From assembly GCA_004154925.1 (NCBI GenBank), contig QJNS01000035.1:66899-130898 (forward strand): a stretch of 64,000 nucleotides of DNA, in the 5' to 3' direction. The translations under genes were made by a program, and so were the position numbers. Source of the DNA: Monosporascus cannonballus. Lineage: Eukaryota; Ascomycota; Sordariomycetes; Xylariales. Positions 47,101 through 60,840 of the stretch are shown here, in pieces. The notes beneath the pieces were generated by a model. It was not told the DNA's origin. It made no database searches and saw only the letters and a list, made by a program, of their open reading frames with translations. Every line of letters begins with the position of its first letter. Position 1 is the stretch's first letter.

Positions 47101-50100
47101 AGAAATAATGTTAATTTTTTATTTATATTTAACAACACATTTAAATCTAATAATTTATATATTTATAAATATATAATCCTGAAATTTACATATATTTTAA
47201 TTTTGATTATATATATTGCTTTAAGATATTTTTATATTTTATTAATTATCGGTATGTTTTATTCCTATATTACAAGAATTTATATATTTTTTATTAATAT
47301 TAATAACATATTCGGTAATTATTTAATATACGAATTTTATTTTATATTTTATATTTTATATTTTTTAATTATATATTTAGTCTAATTTGAGCCGAAGTTA
47401 TATCGGTGAACTTATAATATTACTAAATCTTCTAATTATAATTACCTATTTATATATGCTTAATATTATGTAATTGTTATAATAATATTACCGCCGTTTA
47501 ATAAAATATAATAATCTTATTTGGAAAATATATAACGACTTAACAAAAAATTAAAATATATATAAAGATCGTAATAACGTTAAGCTGGTTTTCGATACGA
47601 ATTATATTAATTACGGCGTCATTTTGCGTATTTTATTTTTTATTATATATACCGTTTTTTTAAACCTCATTTTAATTTATAAAGAAAATATTTTTAAACT
47701 ACACGATTATTTGACAAAATCCTAATATTATAAGGTTTTCATAAGGTGGATTTTATTATTATATATTAAAAAACATAAGTTATTTATCATTATATATATA
47801 TATTAATATATATTTTAGTTACAATAATCTCAGAATAATATTTAAATAAATATTCAGAGATTTTAATTATATATATATAACTTATAAATGATTAATAACA
47901 AATGTATTTATATATTTTAATAATTTTCAAACTTTGGTTTTATTGGATTTTTAAATAGTTATTAAATAATATATTATATTATTCGTTTTTTCTCTTATAC
48001 TAGAATATAATAATAAAATTACTAAACTAAATAATAAAGATTATTAAATAATAAGTTTTTGGAACTGTAAAATAAATATTCTCCATATTACAAATTCAAC
48101 CGGCTCAAATTTTTTAAAAGACCGTATAATTTAAACTATTAACTATTTTCGAGAATTTATAATTTATAACGATTTATATAATATGGATAATATCAGAAAT
48201 ATAATTATCTTATGATTTCGACTAAAACAAATATAAAACCGCGATATATGTTATAATATATATTGTATGAATATTATTTTTATAATATTAAACGAAATAA
48301 AAGTTTGTAATTATATGCAGTTAATTATTAAATAAATAATTTTATATAAAAATTAGACTTTTACATATTACGGTATAATCGGTATTAAATATAAGGATTT
48401 TGACGGTTAACCGAAGTATTCGATTATTATTATATATGTATAGGATTTTAATATAAAGATATTTTTAGGACTAATTAAAAAAATAATAGAATCTTTAAAA
48501 CCAGCCAGGAACTTAATTACGCCAACAAAAAAAACCGCGATAAGTGAAAAGAAGCTAAATCCGGCCGTTAACCTTTATTAAGAGAATTACAAAACCTTAA
48601 TTTGAAAAAAAATAATTATTAAACTTTTTAAATAAAATAATAACAAAATATACGAACAATTCCGAAAAATATTAATTAAAGCCGTACGCCGACAAATTTT
48701 AATTTTAATTATAGGCAAATAAAGTTATAAAACGTAATTAATAAAAATATATTATAAACCCGAAATTTTAAATATTTCAAATTAGTATTTGGAAAAAAGC
48801 AATTATCGGAATAACTATATTAATAAAGAAAAAATGGCCTTTTTAATATTGGCGATAAATTATTTATATTATTTAATTATCCGTATAATTGATTTTTTAC
48901 TTTAATTATTTAACCCGAACCAAGGTATTTTATGGGTTAAAAAAGATAAAAACGTTTTAAAAGCTAATATAACAAATTCAAAAAAAAGAACCGGAAAATA
49001 AGATTTAAAAATTTTAATTCGGTATTATAAATTAAGGGCTATAAATTAAAAAAAAGTTTATTTATAACCGTAATATATTAAAGTTCGAATTACGTAATAT
49101 AACATTTCGTTAATCCTTTTAATTAAATAATTTATTATATATTTATTAAAACAAACTAATAATCCGGATTAAGATAAATTAATATTTGGTATAAAGCTTA
49201 ACATATTAAAAATTAATAAATTTAATGAATTTAATATATATATAACATATTAATGGCTTTAATTAATATTATATAAATATTTATAATAATTACGTTTTAT
49301 AACCGCGATATTATGTCGAAATCGAATGCGTTTTTTGTTATCGACTTTAATTAAAACCGGTAAAATTTCGTTTTTTATTTTTTAATTTAATTTCGCGATT
49401 ATTTTGTAATTTGTTATTAATATTATTATTTAATAAGTACCGTTTATTTTTAACGTACGATATTTTAACTTTAATAAGGATTATTATTTTGATTTCCTTT
49501 TTCGATATATTATTTATAACGTTAAACTATAGATTATTACGTTTTAACAACACAGGTGATTTCGGTAACGATATAAAAATAAACGAATTATGCGAATATG
49601 GGTACGGTAACGAAAATGGGATTAAAAAATTAAAAATATTTAGGAACGATAGGTTTTATATTAACATTATAAATAAAAAGCATAAACGAAATTCCTAATT
49701 AAAATTATTTAATATATTACAAATTATACGTATAAATATAGGGGTTACCATAACCGAAATTGCGATTTTAAATTAGGAAAATATATAAATTATTTGCTAA
49801 TTTAATATTTAAATTATTAGGATTACAGTTAAACCGTTAATTATTAGTTTAAACCGAACGACCGTATATAATATATTTTAATTATAATAAAACGCGATGT
49901 AAAATAACCTTATAATTTTTTCCGATATTTATTAAATTTATAACGTAAAAATAATCCATAACTTATATAAATCGATTTACAGTATAAAAATATAATGCCG
50001 TTATTTCCGATTAAACGAATTTTATTATTTGTAAAAACTTACTTATATTCTTTGTAAAATCGAAAATATAGCTTTTTTATATATTATACATAATGCAGAA

Positions 50101-52620
50101 AATAGGTAATTTTTTAAAATGTCTTAATATTGCTCTTTATCGAAATCGGGAATTATCTTAAATAATTTGATTATATTTTAAATTAAATATAGATTTTTAT
50201 TTTTGTTTCATTTATTCGAAAATTTATTAAAAAGTTTTCTTTAAGTTTAATTAAAATAAATATTTATTTTACCTTTTTACTGTTAAATAGAAACGATTAT
50301 ATAAAAAATAATTCATTCGCCCGTTATTTATATTAGGATTTTATTATTTCTTATATAATCGCCTTTACGGAAGCGGTTTTTAATTATTTTTACGTAAATA
50401 TTTTAGAATTTAAAAGTTTGAATATATAAAAAAATTAAACGTATATATATTATAACAAAACCCAGCCGGAATAAAATTATTACGATTTTTTAACGTAATA
50501 ACTATATTTTTTTAATATAACAAAATCGCCTTCCGTACATATTTGCCGTTAAATAATACGTATTATTAAGGCCTTATTTGTATCCGATACCGTAAGTTAA
50601 AATTGCTTTATTTTAAAGATTTAAAAGTAATATTTCAACTGGCCGAAAATTAAGATTAAAATTCAATAATTATTTTGTCTTAATTGGTTTTATTTGCAAT
50701 AAATTACATATTGTTTTCTTTATTATTTAAGTTCGTTACGTTATGTTTTGTTATAACTTTTATATTTTTATAAGTAATACGGTTTTTAACTTGCCGGGTT
50801 TGGAATTTGTTTATTATTTTATTTTTTTAAAGTAAATAATTTGGTTTTATATTTATCGAACGGTTAATAAAGTACAAATTATATGATTTATTTATAATTA
50901 ATTTTATAAAATTGCTTATAATTACGAACCTCTTAATTAAATTATTATTATAAATCTTTAATCGAAATATTTTATAGTATATTTTATAATATTATTTAAT
51001 TAATATTTATCATATTTATATTTAATTTAAAAAAAGTAATAAATATAACGATATAAATAAAATAATCTAATTATTTTAAATTATTATATATATAAATTTA
51101 ATTTTCGCAAAATATTTCAAAATTATAAAACTTAATAATTTCTTTTATAATTTTCGATAAATACCTCCGGTTTATTATAATTTTAATTAGGTAATTACAG
51201 ATATCTATAATTTTCGCCTTATTATTAATATAAATAATAAATTTAATAATAAAACGTAAATTATTAAATTAAATTAAAAATTCTTATTTAATAACTTAAA
51301 TTTATTAATTATTAAGAAATCTAAATACTTTAATTCGAACATTAATTTTTAAGTATAAGGAAAATAATAATATCGATTTCGGAATAATTAATATTAAAGT
51401 ACCGGATTTCCGCCTTATAACTATATATAATTAGGCCGCCGATTTAACGAAAACCGCTATATTTTACAATTTTCTTTTATAATATTATAAGTAATTGATA
51501 TATACGTAAAGTAATATATATACATAAAAAAATAAGACACAAGTTGCGAATATTAATATATTTAGGCCGGAAATATTTTTATTTCGATAAAAAATATATT
51601 TCGTCGATAATAACCAAATTATATTATCGTTCGAAAATAAGATTTAATATGGTAATTTGACATTAACCGTTTAATAAATATTTAAAATTAAAAATAATAT
51701 AATTATATCGTTCGGCAATTATGCGGTCGAATATTTTTAGGTTAAGTTTTTTCGAATCCGCAAATATCAAAATAAAAACAAAATATAAAAGTACTAATGT
51801 AAAAATTTATTATTTTTCAGTTAATTTAATTAATAATACGATTTGGATAATAATTAAATCGGTTATTAAAAAAAGTTTTAAATAATTAAAAACTTTTCGA
51901 AACTTATTTTAATAACGAAAAAATATTAAGTTTTCTGAAAACCAGATTATATATCGTATTAACTTATTTTTTCCGTAAAATACGGCCTTACTTGCTAAAT
52001 ATAACGCCTAATATAAGGCGAACAAACCGATGGCGCAGGGTTTCCGTATAGTTATCGGTTATATATATAACGTTAGCATATAAGTTAATTACGTTTGTAT
52101 CGGCAAAAAACCGGTAAAGGTTTCGGATAAAAATAAACGTTTTATTTTAAAAAGTTAAATATTTGAAAATTTAAAATATTTATGTTAAATTTTCGAATAT
52201 ATTACCCTTATTTAATTAATTAGGAAAAAAATATATTTCGGAGTTTATTACGCACGATTTTAAACCTTATATATTATTATTTTAGCTTATAGGGTTATAT
52301 TGTTATCGTACTGGCTTAAAAAAGATAAAAGGTTATAACATATATTAATCGAGATTTTGGGTTATTTTTTATTATAATAATTTTTACTTTGTATTAATTA
52401 GAACTATTATTATATTAGGAAATAAAAATTTTAATTTTGCATTAAATTATATAAATTAAAATACTGGGAGTTTCGTAATTCATATATATTGTTAAAGTTA
52501 ATAATAATAATTTGGGCGAATTAATATAAGAACGTAATAAATGGAACGAAAAAATTATAATTTGTTATCAGGTCTTATTTTGGAGATTTTGTTATTTTTA
52601 TAGGTATTGTTTTTAAAGGA
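41165..52620. other. AT-rich RIP-mutated block, unassigned
   Basis: About 11.5 kb of very AT-rich DNA, rich in TA, with CpG still frequent and CpA scarce. No open frame exceeds about 95 codons, and I found no clear RT, integrase or transposase motif or terminal repeats. A short GC-richer patch at about 41720-41860 contains the near-perfect palindrome GAGGTAAGTTACCTC (41731-41745) and, at 41838, TGTAACGAAC, which resembles the ancestral LTR start of the nearby Gypsy family. A weakly repeated segment lies at about 46480-46620. The block is most likely one or more dead transposable elements. Confidence 0.6.
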
Positions 52621-52629
52621 GTTTAGCTG

Positions 52630-52822
52630 ATATATTGGACCCCTAACCAATACTTCTTGATTAAAAGCTATAGCTGTGGCTGCGACTGCTGCGCCGCAGG
52701 CTCAGCCACAACCTCTAAAATGGGGTCCCGATCACGATGAGGCAAGAAGTAAGGTCGTAAGGCGCGTCGAAGGACGTATCGCAGGACTTGTCGGAGCAGC
52801 AATTCGATTTTACGTATATAAA
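52630..52822 (+). other. GC-richer island in AT-rich DNA, with hairpin
   Basis: Abrupt return to normal composition for about 190 bp. It contains a hairpin with arms TGTGGCTG (52675-52682) and CAGCCACA (52703-52710). A frame open from 52676 reads TAAPQAQPQPLKWGPDHDEA and on to an arginine-rich segment before running into AT-rich DNA at about 52,810. No family recognised. It could be an unmutated gene fragment, the gag start of an element, or a short late insertion. Confidence 0.4.
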
Positions 52823-54087
52823 ATTGTTAAAATAAAAATTTCAATTAAAAACAATATTTGCTATATATGATAAACAAGTTTTTTTAGCTAATAAAAAGTT
52901 TATAGCAAAGAATTGCTACTAATAGCTATTAGGATTAGTCGATTGTAATCGACTTAAAAAGAAGAAATAACAATGTAACGTCCGCAATAAGCCTTAATAC
53001 AATGCGTATATTGGTATAAAGACTGTAGATATAGTTAGCGAAAAAGAATACTATGGGTTGAATTAATTAGATCTATTATAATTAAGTTATTTAGATTAGT
53101 TGTTACGAGGTATTAAAATCTATCTAAAATACTAATATATTCGAAAAGCTTATATAGTACGTTAACTATTTATCGATTCGTTTTTAAAACTATTATAGTA
53201 TTTACGTTCAAATTTCTAAACTAAAATTCTAACATTATTCGATTTTTAATAACATTTCTTTTTTTCTTTCGATTAATTTTATTTAATAGGCGAAGCCAAA
53301 AACGCAGTTAATATTTTCCGTCTAAGTTATAAAAAATGCATTAAAAAGCAATATTATAAATAGAAACTTAATTTTTCAAATATTCTAACCTAGAATAAAG
53401 CGAAATTACAACAAAATAATACAAATATAACTTAGATACATGCGTTTACGTTTTTTATTTACGTATTAATAATTAATTAAACTGTCTAAATACTGAAAAT
53501 AAAGTTTTAAGGCTTTATAACATAACTTGGAATTTCTAAAACATTTTATAAAAATAATAGCTTATAACATTAATAGTAAAGTTATCGAAAATCAAAAATT
53601 TAATATTTATAACTAGAAAATTATACGAAAATATTAAAACGTATTTATAACAGCCTAGCAACGAACTAATCCTATTAAATTAATACTACTTGGTATAATA
53701 TAATCGCTAATAGAAATAAATATTTTAATCCTAACGTACAACTAGATTTTTTAAAAGGTTAACTTTGTTATTAGTTCTTTAATAGATTTTTGACAGAAAA
53801 AATAGATATGGTAAAATATAAAAGAAGTCGTAGATTCGTTATAAAAAGTGTTATATTTATTTACGCGAAATAGTTTTGAGTAATGGATTAAGTTAAGCAT
53901 AAACGATTAGTAACTCCCGTTAATAAATATAGCTTTTTATTTAGAAATACTAATTTCTAATTTCGAATTAGAAAATATATCGAATTTAACTGCCGCGCGG
54001 ACATTAGCCAAGGTTTTTACTTTAAGATAACGATAAATGTATTCGAATTAATAGCTTAAATATATATTAATTGCGCTAAAAATCTTA
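52823..54087. other. AT-rich spacer before the second Fot1-type element
   Basis: RIP-like DNA without open frames or recognised motifs. Confidence 0.5.
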
Positions 54088-54089
54088 TA

Positions 54090-54132
54090 ACGTAATCCAC
54101 AAGCGAAGCGCCCACATAAGCGAAGCGCTCAC
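54090..54132. repeat. Left TIR of the second Fot1-type element
   Basis: Contains the unit AAGCGAAGCGC twice (54101-54111 and 54118-54128), a subterminal direct repeat within the TIR. Confidence 0.9.
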
Positions 54133-54249
54133 CTAGATTTAACTTTTCAATTATCTTATTTTATTTATATATTTTTAAATATAATAATATATTTGGGCTT
54201 TTAAAAAAAGCACGATTAAACCCTGTTATTTAGGCCAAAAAACGCGACC

Positions 54250-55850
54250 TTCGTAGTAGTTATCAAAAGCTTATAATTATATATACTATTCTGAAAATAA
54301 CTTTTGGCGAACGAATTTAAGACAAACTTGCACAACGCGATATACCGCCCAATTCGCGAAAATTAACCGATTCCGAAAAGCAAATTATTATTAAACATAT
54401 TTTCGATTTCAATTTACGAATGTTTGTTTTCCGATTTAAAAATGTTAAAAATATGGCCAATATACTTTTATATAAATGTAATACGGGACGCGTTGGCGTT
54501 AACTGGACGTCGAATTTCGTTAAACGGCAAAATAAGTTAAAAATGCGTTTAAATCGAAAAATTAATTATAAAAAGGTTATGTATAAAGATTTAAAAATAT
54601 TTTATAAATAATTCGAATTAGTACGTAATATAATTGCGAAACACGGCATTTCGGAGAAGAATATATATAATTTCGACGAAATTAACTTTTTAATAAGGCT
54701 AATAACGGCATCGGGTATAATAATTATAAGCGCCGAAAGGCGTAAAAGGCCCAGGTAGGCCTAATAAGGCAGTAAAAAATGGGTTACGGTTATTTAAGCC
54801 GTTAATTTTTAAAGCTGGGCCTTCTTTTTATATATTATCGTGGCGGGCAAAAATTATTTTACTTTCTAGTACTATAATAATTCCATATTATGCGATTGGA
54901 AAATTGCCGTAAGTAATACCAGTTAAACGACAAACGTTTTAAATCTAAATTAGGTTAAATATTTCGACAAACATACCAAAACGCGTATAAAAAATATTAA
55001 ACGTTTTTTTATCTTTGACGGTTACGAAAATTATTATTCGATAAAATTTGAAGAATATTACAAAAAATACGATATTATTACGTTTTGTATATTTTTTTAT
55101 TCCTTTTATAAGTTTTAGTTTTTTGATATAACATATTCTTTTTTATTAAAACGGGCTTATAGTTGTTATATCAAGAACTTTATAAGGTGTTATAATATAT
55201 ATATCGTTAAAAAAGATTTTTTTATCGGCTTTTACGAAACGTTTAAAATATTTATAACCTCCGAAAATATTAAGGCCGATTTTTGCGGTACTGGCCTTAT
55301 TTTATTAACTTCCGAATATATTATTTCGTAATTAAATATCCGATAATCTTTTCGAATACCGACCGTTTCCTTTTTATTTTCACTTTTTTATTTTAAACGA
55401 AAAATACTTAAAATTTTCGAAAAAATAGTTTCGCAATTTAATTATTTAAAAAATAAAATTGTAAATTATTAAGATAATTCGCCGACAATTATAATCGAAA
55501 CATTAAATTATTTGGCCAAAGGTACAAATTATTTATTGTATAAAGTCGTTTTTCTTAATGATAAGGTTGGCTATTTTCGCGAAACCAATTACATTCTTAA
55601 CAAGCGCCGGAAAACCAAAAATAAACATTTCCAAAAAGGAGGATTATTTATTTTTCAGAAGGGGGAGGCTTTCCGGGCCGAAAAAAAGGGTGATGGCGAA
55701 CTAACATAGAAAATAATGGCGGAAGGTAATCGTCGTAAAAGGGTTACAAAGAAAGAACGATGCTGTGGCATTTGGGGTAAGCCCGGACACAATACGTATA
55801 CTTATTAGGAAGTAATAAATACGTTTGATGAAAATTATTCCGAATAATTT
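54250..55850 (+). pseudogene. Fot1/pogo transposase, RIP-inactivated
   Basis: Plus-strand reading (with stops) shows the DDE transposase pattern: AKHGISEKNIYNFDEINF, matching the GI...IYNFDE.GF block with the first catalytic Asp (about 54640-54690); SAERRKR..; KKWVTVI; DWKIAVS; IFDGYENYYS, corresponding to the DGHGSH segment with the second Asp (His changed to Tyr, Gly changed to Glu); then YDIITFCIFFYSF, corresponding to NDIIP...P.HSSH; and LKRAYS and ENIKADF. The C-terminus has KERCCGIWGKPGHNTYTY, a degraded zinc knuckle as found in some Fot families. About ten stops interrupt it. An internal 66-codon open frame at 55512-55709 is part of this pseudogene. Confidence 0.85.
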
Positions 55851-55911
55851 TAATTGATTTAAGTATGGTATGGCTATTAAGAAACTAAATATGTGCAATA
55901 AGGTGGTTAAA

Positions 55912-55954
55912 GTGGGCGCTTTGCTTATGTAGACGCTTCGCTTGTAGATTACGT
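55912..55954. repeat. Right TIR of the second Fot1-type element
   Basis: Inverted partner of 54090-54132, differing only by transitions. Confidence 0.9.
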
Positions 55955-55956
55955 TA

Positions 55957-56900
55957 TGTATTATTTTTATTAACGAAATAAAGACGTCGAAGTTTGCTAT
56001 TTAGTTTATCCGCAATACTAAAAACGTTATATAAACGCCTGATAAAAGATAAGAATTATAATTTAATTTTTAATATTTTAAATTACAATAGGCTTTAAAC
56101 TAAAGAATTAAGTTTAAACGTTTTTGTTTTAATTTTATACCTTTTTAGCCAGATTTTTAATATATAAAGTATTTAAAAAATACAATATTACTAACGACCT
56201 TTTGGTAATCGTATTATCAAAAGGTAAAATATTAGTAATATAATGAAAAGACTTTTTTCTTAAAACGCTATTTTTAAAGTTAGTTAAAAGAGGATATTAA
56301 AATGGTAAATGTTTTTAGTTATCGGCTGCAATTATTAGGTTTACGAGCGGAATTCCTAAAACTACTAAGACATTACGACATTACAATAAAGAGTTTCCAT
56401 TTAATGAATACGTATATATCGTTTTCTAAAGTATTTTTCTTATTAACCTGATTTATTCGATAAATTAATTTAAATTCGAAGCTATGCAGATTGTATATAC
56501 TGGACATATTAACTTAAATACACTTCTAATATATTACTTACTTCGGAACAGCGAGAATAGTTAATTAACCCATTACGATCGGAAAAAATATATTATAGTT
56601 TTCAACTTTTCTATAGATTAATAATATTTCGTAACTCAAAGATTTAAAAATATTTACTAACAAACAAATAATATAACTATAAAAGTGGTTTTAAAATGAT
56701 GCGTATTAATTAGGAAGTTCTTATATAATAGGGCAAAACCGATAGCAAATTTTTAATAAAATGTAAATAGTTTTATACGAAAAAGAAGTAGTTCGTTATC
56801 AAAAAATTGTAAAAATAGCAAAAAAAGAAAATCAATTAATTAAGTATAATAATAAGCTAGAATATTATAAGGCAATATTCGACCGTATTCGATTTTTGTG
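55957..56900. other. AT-rich spacer
   Basis: RIP-like DNA with no recognised element boundaries or motifs. Confidence 0.45.
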
Positions 56901-58891
56901 TAAGATAATGGATAGCTGTAAGCTGAGATAAGGTGATCTTCGACCAGTCGCAAAGCGTATTCTAAGAAGTGAATATATTAGGTTACTTCCATCTGGCGTT
57001 TTTTATTAGCTGCTAAATAGTTATCTATACTAGCGCGTAGATCTGTAATTGGCCGAATATTAACCGTAACTATATAAAAATTATATTCTTAAAATAATCC
57101 CTCTTTTTAATTTTATCAATTTTTAAGAACATTAATAAATTAATATAATTCGATTATAAATTAAATTATATACAATAATCGAAGAGGATTTAAATATAAA
57201 TACGTAAATTGTATGATATTATAGGCAATTATCACCATAATTAATATATATTATATTAAGCAATTGATTAAGTTCCGCTTAAAGTTTTATTTTTATTTGT
57301 TTTTTATTCTTATTTTATTTGTTTTATTTATTTCTTCTTATATTTTTATTTTTATTCTTTTCTATACTGTTTCTATATTATTTTTATGCATTATATTTAT
57401 TTTGTATATATAATTTTATAAAAGTAATATTTTTACACTGATAATGATTAAAGGTTTTTTAAGTGTTACCTTTTTAATGTCGACGATACGCCGGACCCTA
57501 AATGTATTATACGCTATAATAAATTATATTATAGTTACGTAATATAAGAGTTTTTCGATTATTATATAGTTTATATTTAAATTCAGAACGTTTTAAATTA
57601 TATTGTAATTAATTATTATTATAATCTTTTCGTACGATAAATATTTATTTTTATTATTATTAACATGATCATTTAAGTTTTATTTAAATACCGGTTATTT
57701 TTAAGGGTATTATTTATATTATTGCTTATTTTGTTATCGAAAGCTAAAAGTTAATCGAGAAACTAAAAATAATTTATATTATAAGTACCAAATTCGTACG
57801 TAATAACGTGTTTGTAATCAGTCGCTAAACCGATATTTTTCGTAAAGCTAAATTCGCCCTTAAAGCGGTTATTATTAAGGAATATCGTTTTTTTTTGCGT
57901 CGAAAATCGATTTTCAGTTATTTGTTATATTTGCGGCAATCCAGTTTTAATATAATTTTATAAGTTTGCAAATTTCGATTACATTTCTAAATATCATAAT
58001 TTCTTTCTTATTATTTTACGAATAATCTTTAATTAGGCATAATTCTATAATATTCTTATAAATAAAGGAATTTTCGAAAATTATTATACCGTTACGTTCC
58101 TCGTTTACGAATATTTCCCGCCTGTTTTTTAACGTTTTAATCCAGCTCAAATATTTATTATTAACTATAATCAAAAAAAGTGTTTACTTGACAAAGCCGT
58201 TATTTAATTTAGGTATCTTAAACGCTTTAAAAGCGCCAACTTATTTCCAATTAGTAATTAATTCTATTCCAATTATATTGTCTCTGTTTTTTGTAAAAAG
58301 TAAAATACTTCCGAATTTATTTCGAGTTTTGTAACTAACAAAATTAATAAAAGTACTTGCCTTTTACTGCTATATATTTTCGGATCTTTTACGATATTTC
58401 TATATGAATTTCTTTAATATGCTTATTTTAGGTTAATTAACGTAAAACTTAATAACTAAATACGATATTCTATTTTTAAAATATAAATTAAAACTGTTTT
58501 AAGTTACTTCTAGGTTTTCGTTCACCTTGTATTTTATTTGCGAAAAAATTATAGTTATTTAATCGGTTATTTTCCGACCAGTATATAACATAATAATTAT
58601 TTACTGGGAACTCTAAAGTAATTATATAATTAATAATTTAAGTTTAATATCTTAATTTTGTTTTAAATTTTTTTTTATCATTTTATATTTATTAAGCGGC
58701 CGGTTTTCGATAACATTATTATTACTTTATTACCTTTAAGTTTTTTTATTTTTTATATACAATTTAACTTCTTTCTATAACATTATAATATTTTAAATAA
58801 GTATTTAAAATATATTCGAAGCTTTTACGTATTATATTTAGCGGATTAATATTTTTATTTAATTAGATATTTGCGTTACTCTTGATTATCT
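56901..58891 (-). repeat. Direct repeat copy 1 (3' end of a Gypsy element)
   Basis: About 1,991 bp starting TAAGATAATGGATAGCTGTAAG, collinear with 58893-60840 over the full length, with many C/T and G/A differences. The high-coordinate end on the minus strand encodes a chromodomain-like fragment (RKYLIK followed by a stop), so the unit is the 3' portion of a minus-strand Ty3/Gypsy element. A shared plus-strand reading (VRNNVFVISR.TDIFRKAKFALKA) occurs in the middle; its meaning is unknown. Confidence 0.7.
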
Positions 58892-58892
58892 A

Positions 58893-60840
58893 TAAGATAA
58901 TAGACAGCTATAAGCTGGGGTAAGGTGATCTCCAACCTGTGGTAAATCGTATTCTAAGAAATAAATGTATTAGGTTATTTCTATTTGGCGTTTTTAATTA
59001 GTTGTCAGATAGTTATTTGTACTAGCGCGTAAGTTTATAACTGGTCGGCTATTAGCCGTAACTTTATAAAAATTATATTTTTATAATTATTTCCTTTTTC
59101 AAGTTATTGATTTTTAAGAATAATAATAAATTAAAATACGTGTAATAACCGAAACCTCTTCGTAAATAAATACGTAAAATATATTATATTACGTACGGTT
59201 ATTATAATAATTAATATACATTGCGTTAAGTAATTAATTATATTCTGTTTAAATTTTTATTTTTTATTTATCTTTTTAGGGTTTTTTCGTATTTTTATTT
59301 TCGTTTTCTTTTGCGTACGGTTTCCGTTTTATTTTTATTCATTATATCCATTTTTCGTAAATAATTTTATAAAAAACACTATTTTTATATCGAAAACAGC
59401 GGGATATTCTCTAAGTGTTACCTTTTTAACACTAATAATAAGCTGAATTTCAATTATATTATAAATGGTATTAAGCCGTATTATATTTATATAATATAAT
59501 ATTATTTTAATTATTATACGGTTTATATATAAGTTTTAAATACTTTGAATTATATTGTAATTAATTATTATTATAAGACTTTTTGTATGATAAATATTTA
59601 TATTTATTATTACTAATATTGCCATTTAACTTCCGTGCAAATTCTAGTTATTTTTAAGGGCGTTATCCAGATTATCGTTTATTTTGTTATTAAAAATTAG
59701 GAGTTAATCGACGAACTTAAGGCGGTTCGTATTACGAGTACCGAATCCGCGCGTAACGACGTATTTGTGATTGGTTGCCGAATTAACGTTTTTCGCAGAG
59801 CCGAATTTGCCTTTATAGTAATTATTATTAAGGAATATCGGTTTTTTTTACGTTGAAAATAGATTTTCGATCGTTTATTATATTTAGAAATGTTTAATTT
59901 TAACGTTATTTTATAGGTTTATAGATTTAGATTATATTTGTAAATAGTTTAATCTTTTTTTAATATTGTACGATTAATTTCCGATTAGATATTATCTTAT
60001 AATACTTTTATAGACAACGAAATTTTCGAAAGTTATTATACCGTTACGCTCCTTATTTATAAATATTTTTCGCTCGTTTTCTAACGTTTCGACGAAGCCT
60101 TAATATTTATTAATAACTACAATTAATTTTTTTTACTCGGTAAAGCCGTTATTAAACATAAGTACTTTAAATGTTTTAAGAGCGGTAATCTGTTTTCGAC
60201 AAGCAACTAACTGTATTCCGGTTATCTGGCCTTTATTTTTCGTAAGAAATAAAACGTTCTCGAATTTCTTTCGGGTTTTACAACTAATAAGATTAACAAG
60301 CATATCCGCCTTTTATTATCGTATATTTTTCGATCTTTGTTTCTGATATTCTTATCTTAATTTTTCTAATAAGCATATTAAAAATTAATTAACGTGAAGC
60401 TTAATAACTAAATACAAAATTTTGTTTTCGAAATAAAAATTCGATTTTTTTATATTACTTATTAGTTTCCGTCTGCCCTTTATTTTATTTGTAAAGATAT
60501 TATAGTTATATCATCTGTCGATTTTTAATTAATATACGATAAGGTAATTATTTGCCAAAACTTTAAAATAATTATATTATTAATATTTTAAATTTAATAC
60601 TTTAATTTTATTTAAAATTACTTTTTATAATTTTATATTTATTCAGCGTCTAAATTCTAATACAGTTATTATTATTCTACGATTTTTAGATCGTTTATTT
60701 TTTGTATACGTATTTAACTTTTTTAATAACGTTATAATATTTTAAGCGCGTATTTAAAATATTTTTAGAGCTTTTACGTATTATACTTAGCGGTTTAACT
60801 TTCTCATTTAATTAGATATTCGCGTTTCTCTCGATTATCT
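58893..60840 (-). repeat. Direct repeat copy 2 (3' end of a Gypsy element)
   Basis: About 1,948 bp, adjoining copy 1 head-to-tail. In this copy the chromodomain continues into the integrase region, so it is attached to the parent element. Confidence 0.7.

Larger units (their letters stand above)
54090..55954 (+). mobile_element. Second Fot1/pogo-type DNA transposon (RIP-mutated)
   Basis: 1,865 bp, bounded by 43-bp imperfect terminal inverted repeats (ACGTAATC.ACAAGCGAAGCG..) at 54090-54132 and 55912-55954, with TA at 54088-54089 and 55955-55956. The few differences between the TIRs are all C/T or G/A. It encodes a dead transposase on the plus strand. The TIR differs from that of the first element, so this is another family of the same group. 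Confidence 0.9.

Noticed and set aside
49411..49698. 95-codon open frame in the AT-rich block
   Set aside because: No start context, family motif or codon bias. It is compatible with chance in a region whose composition is uneven.
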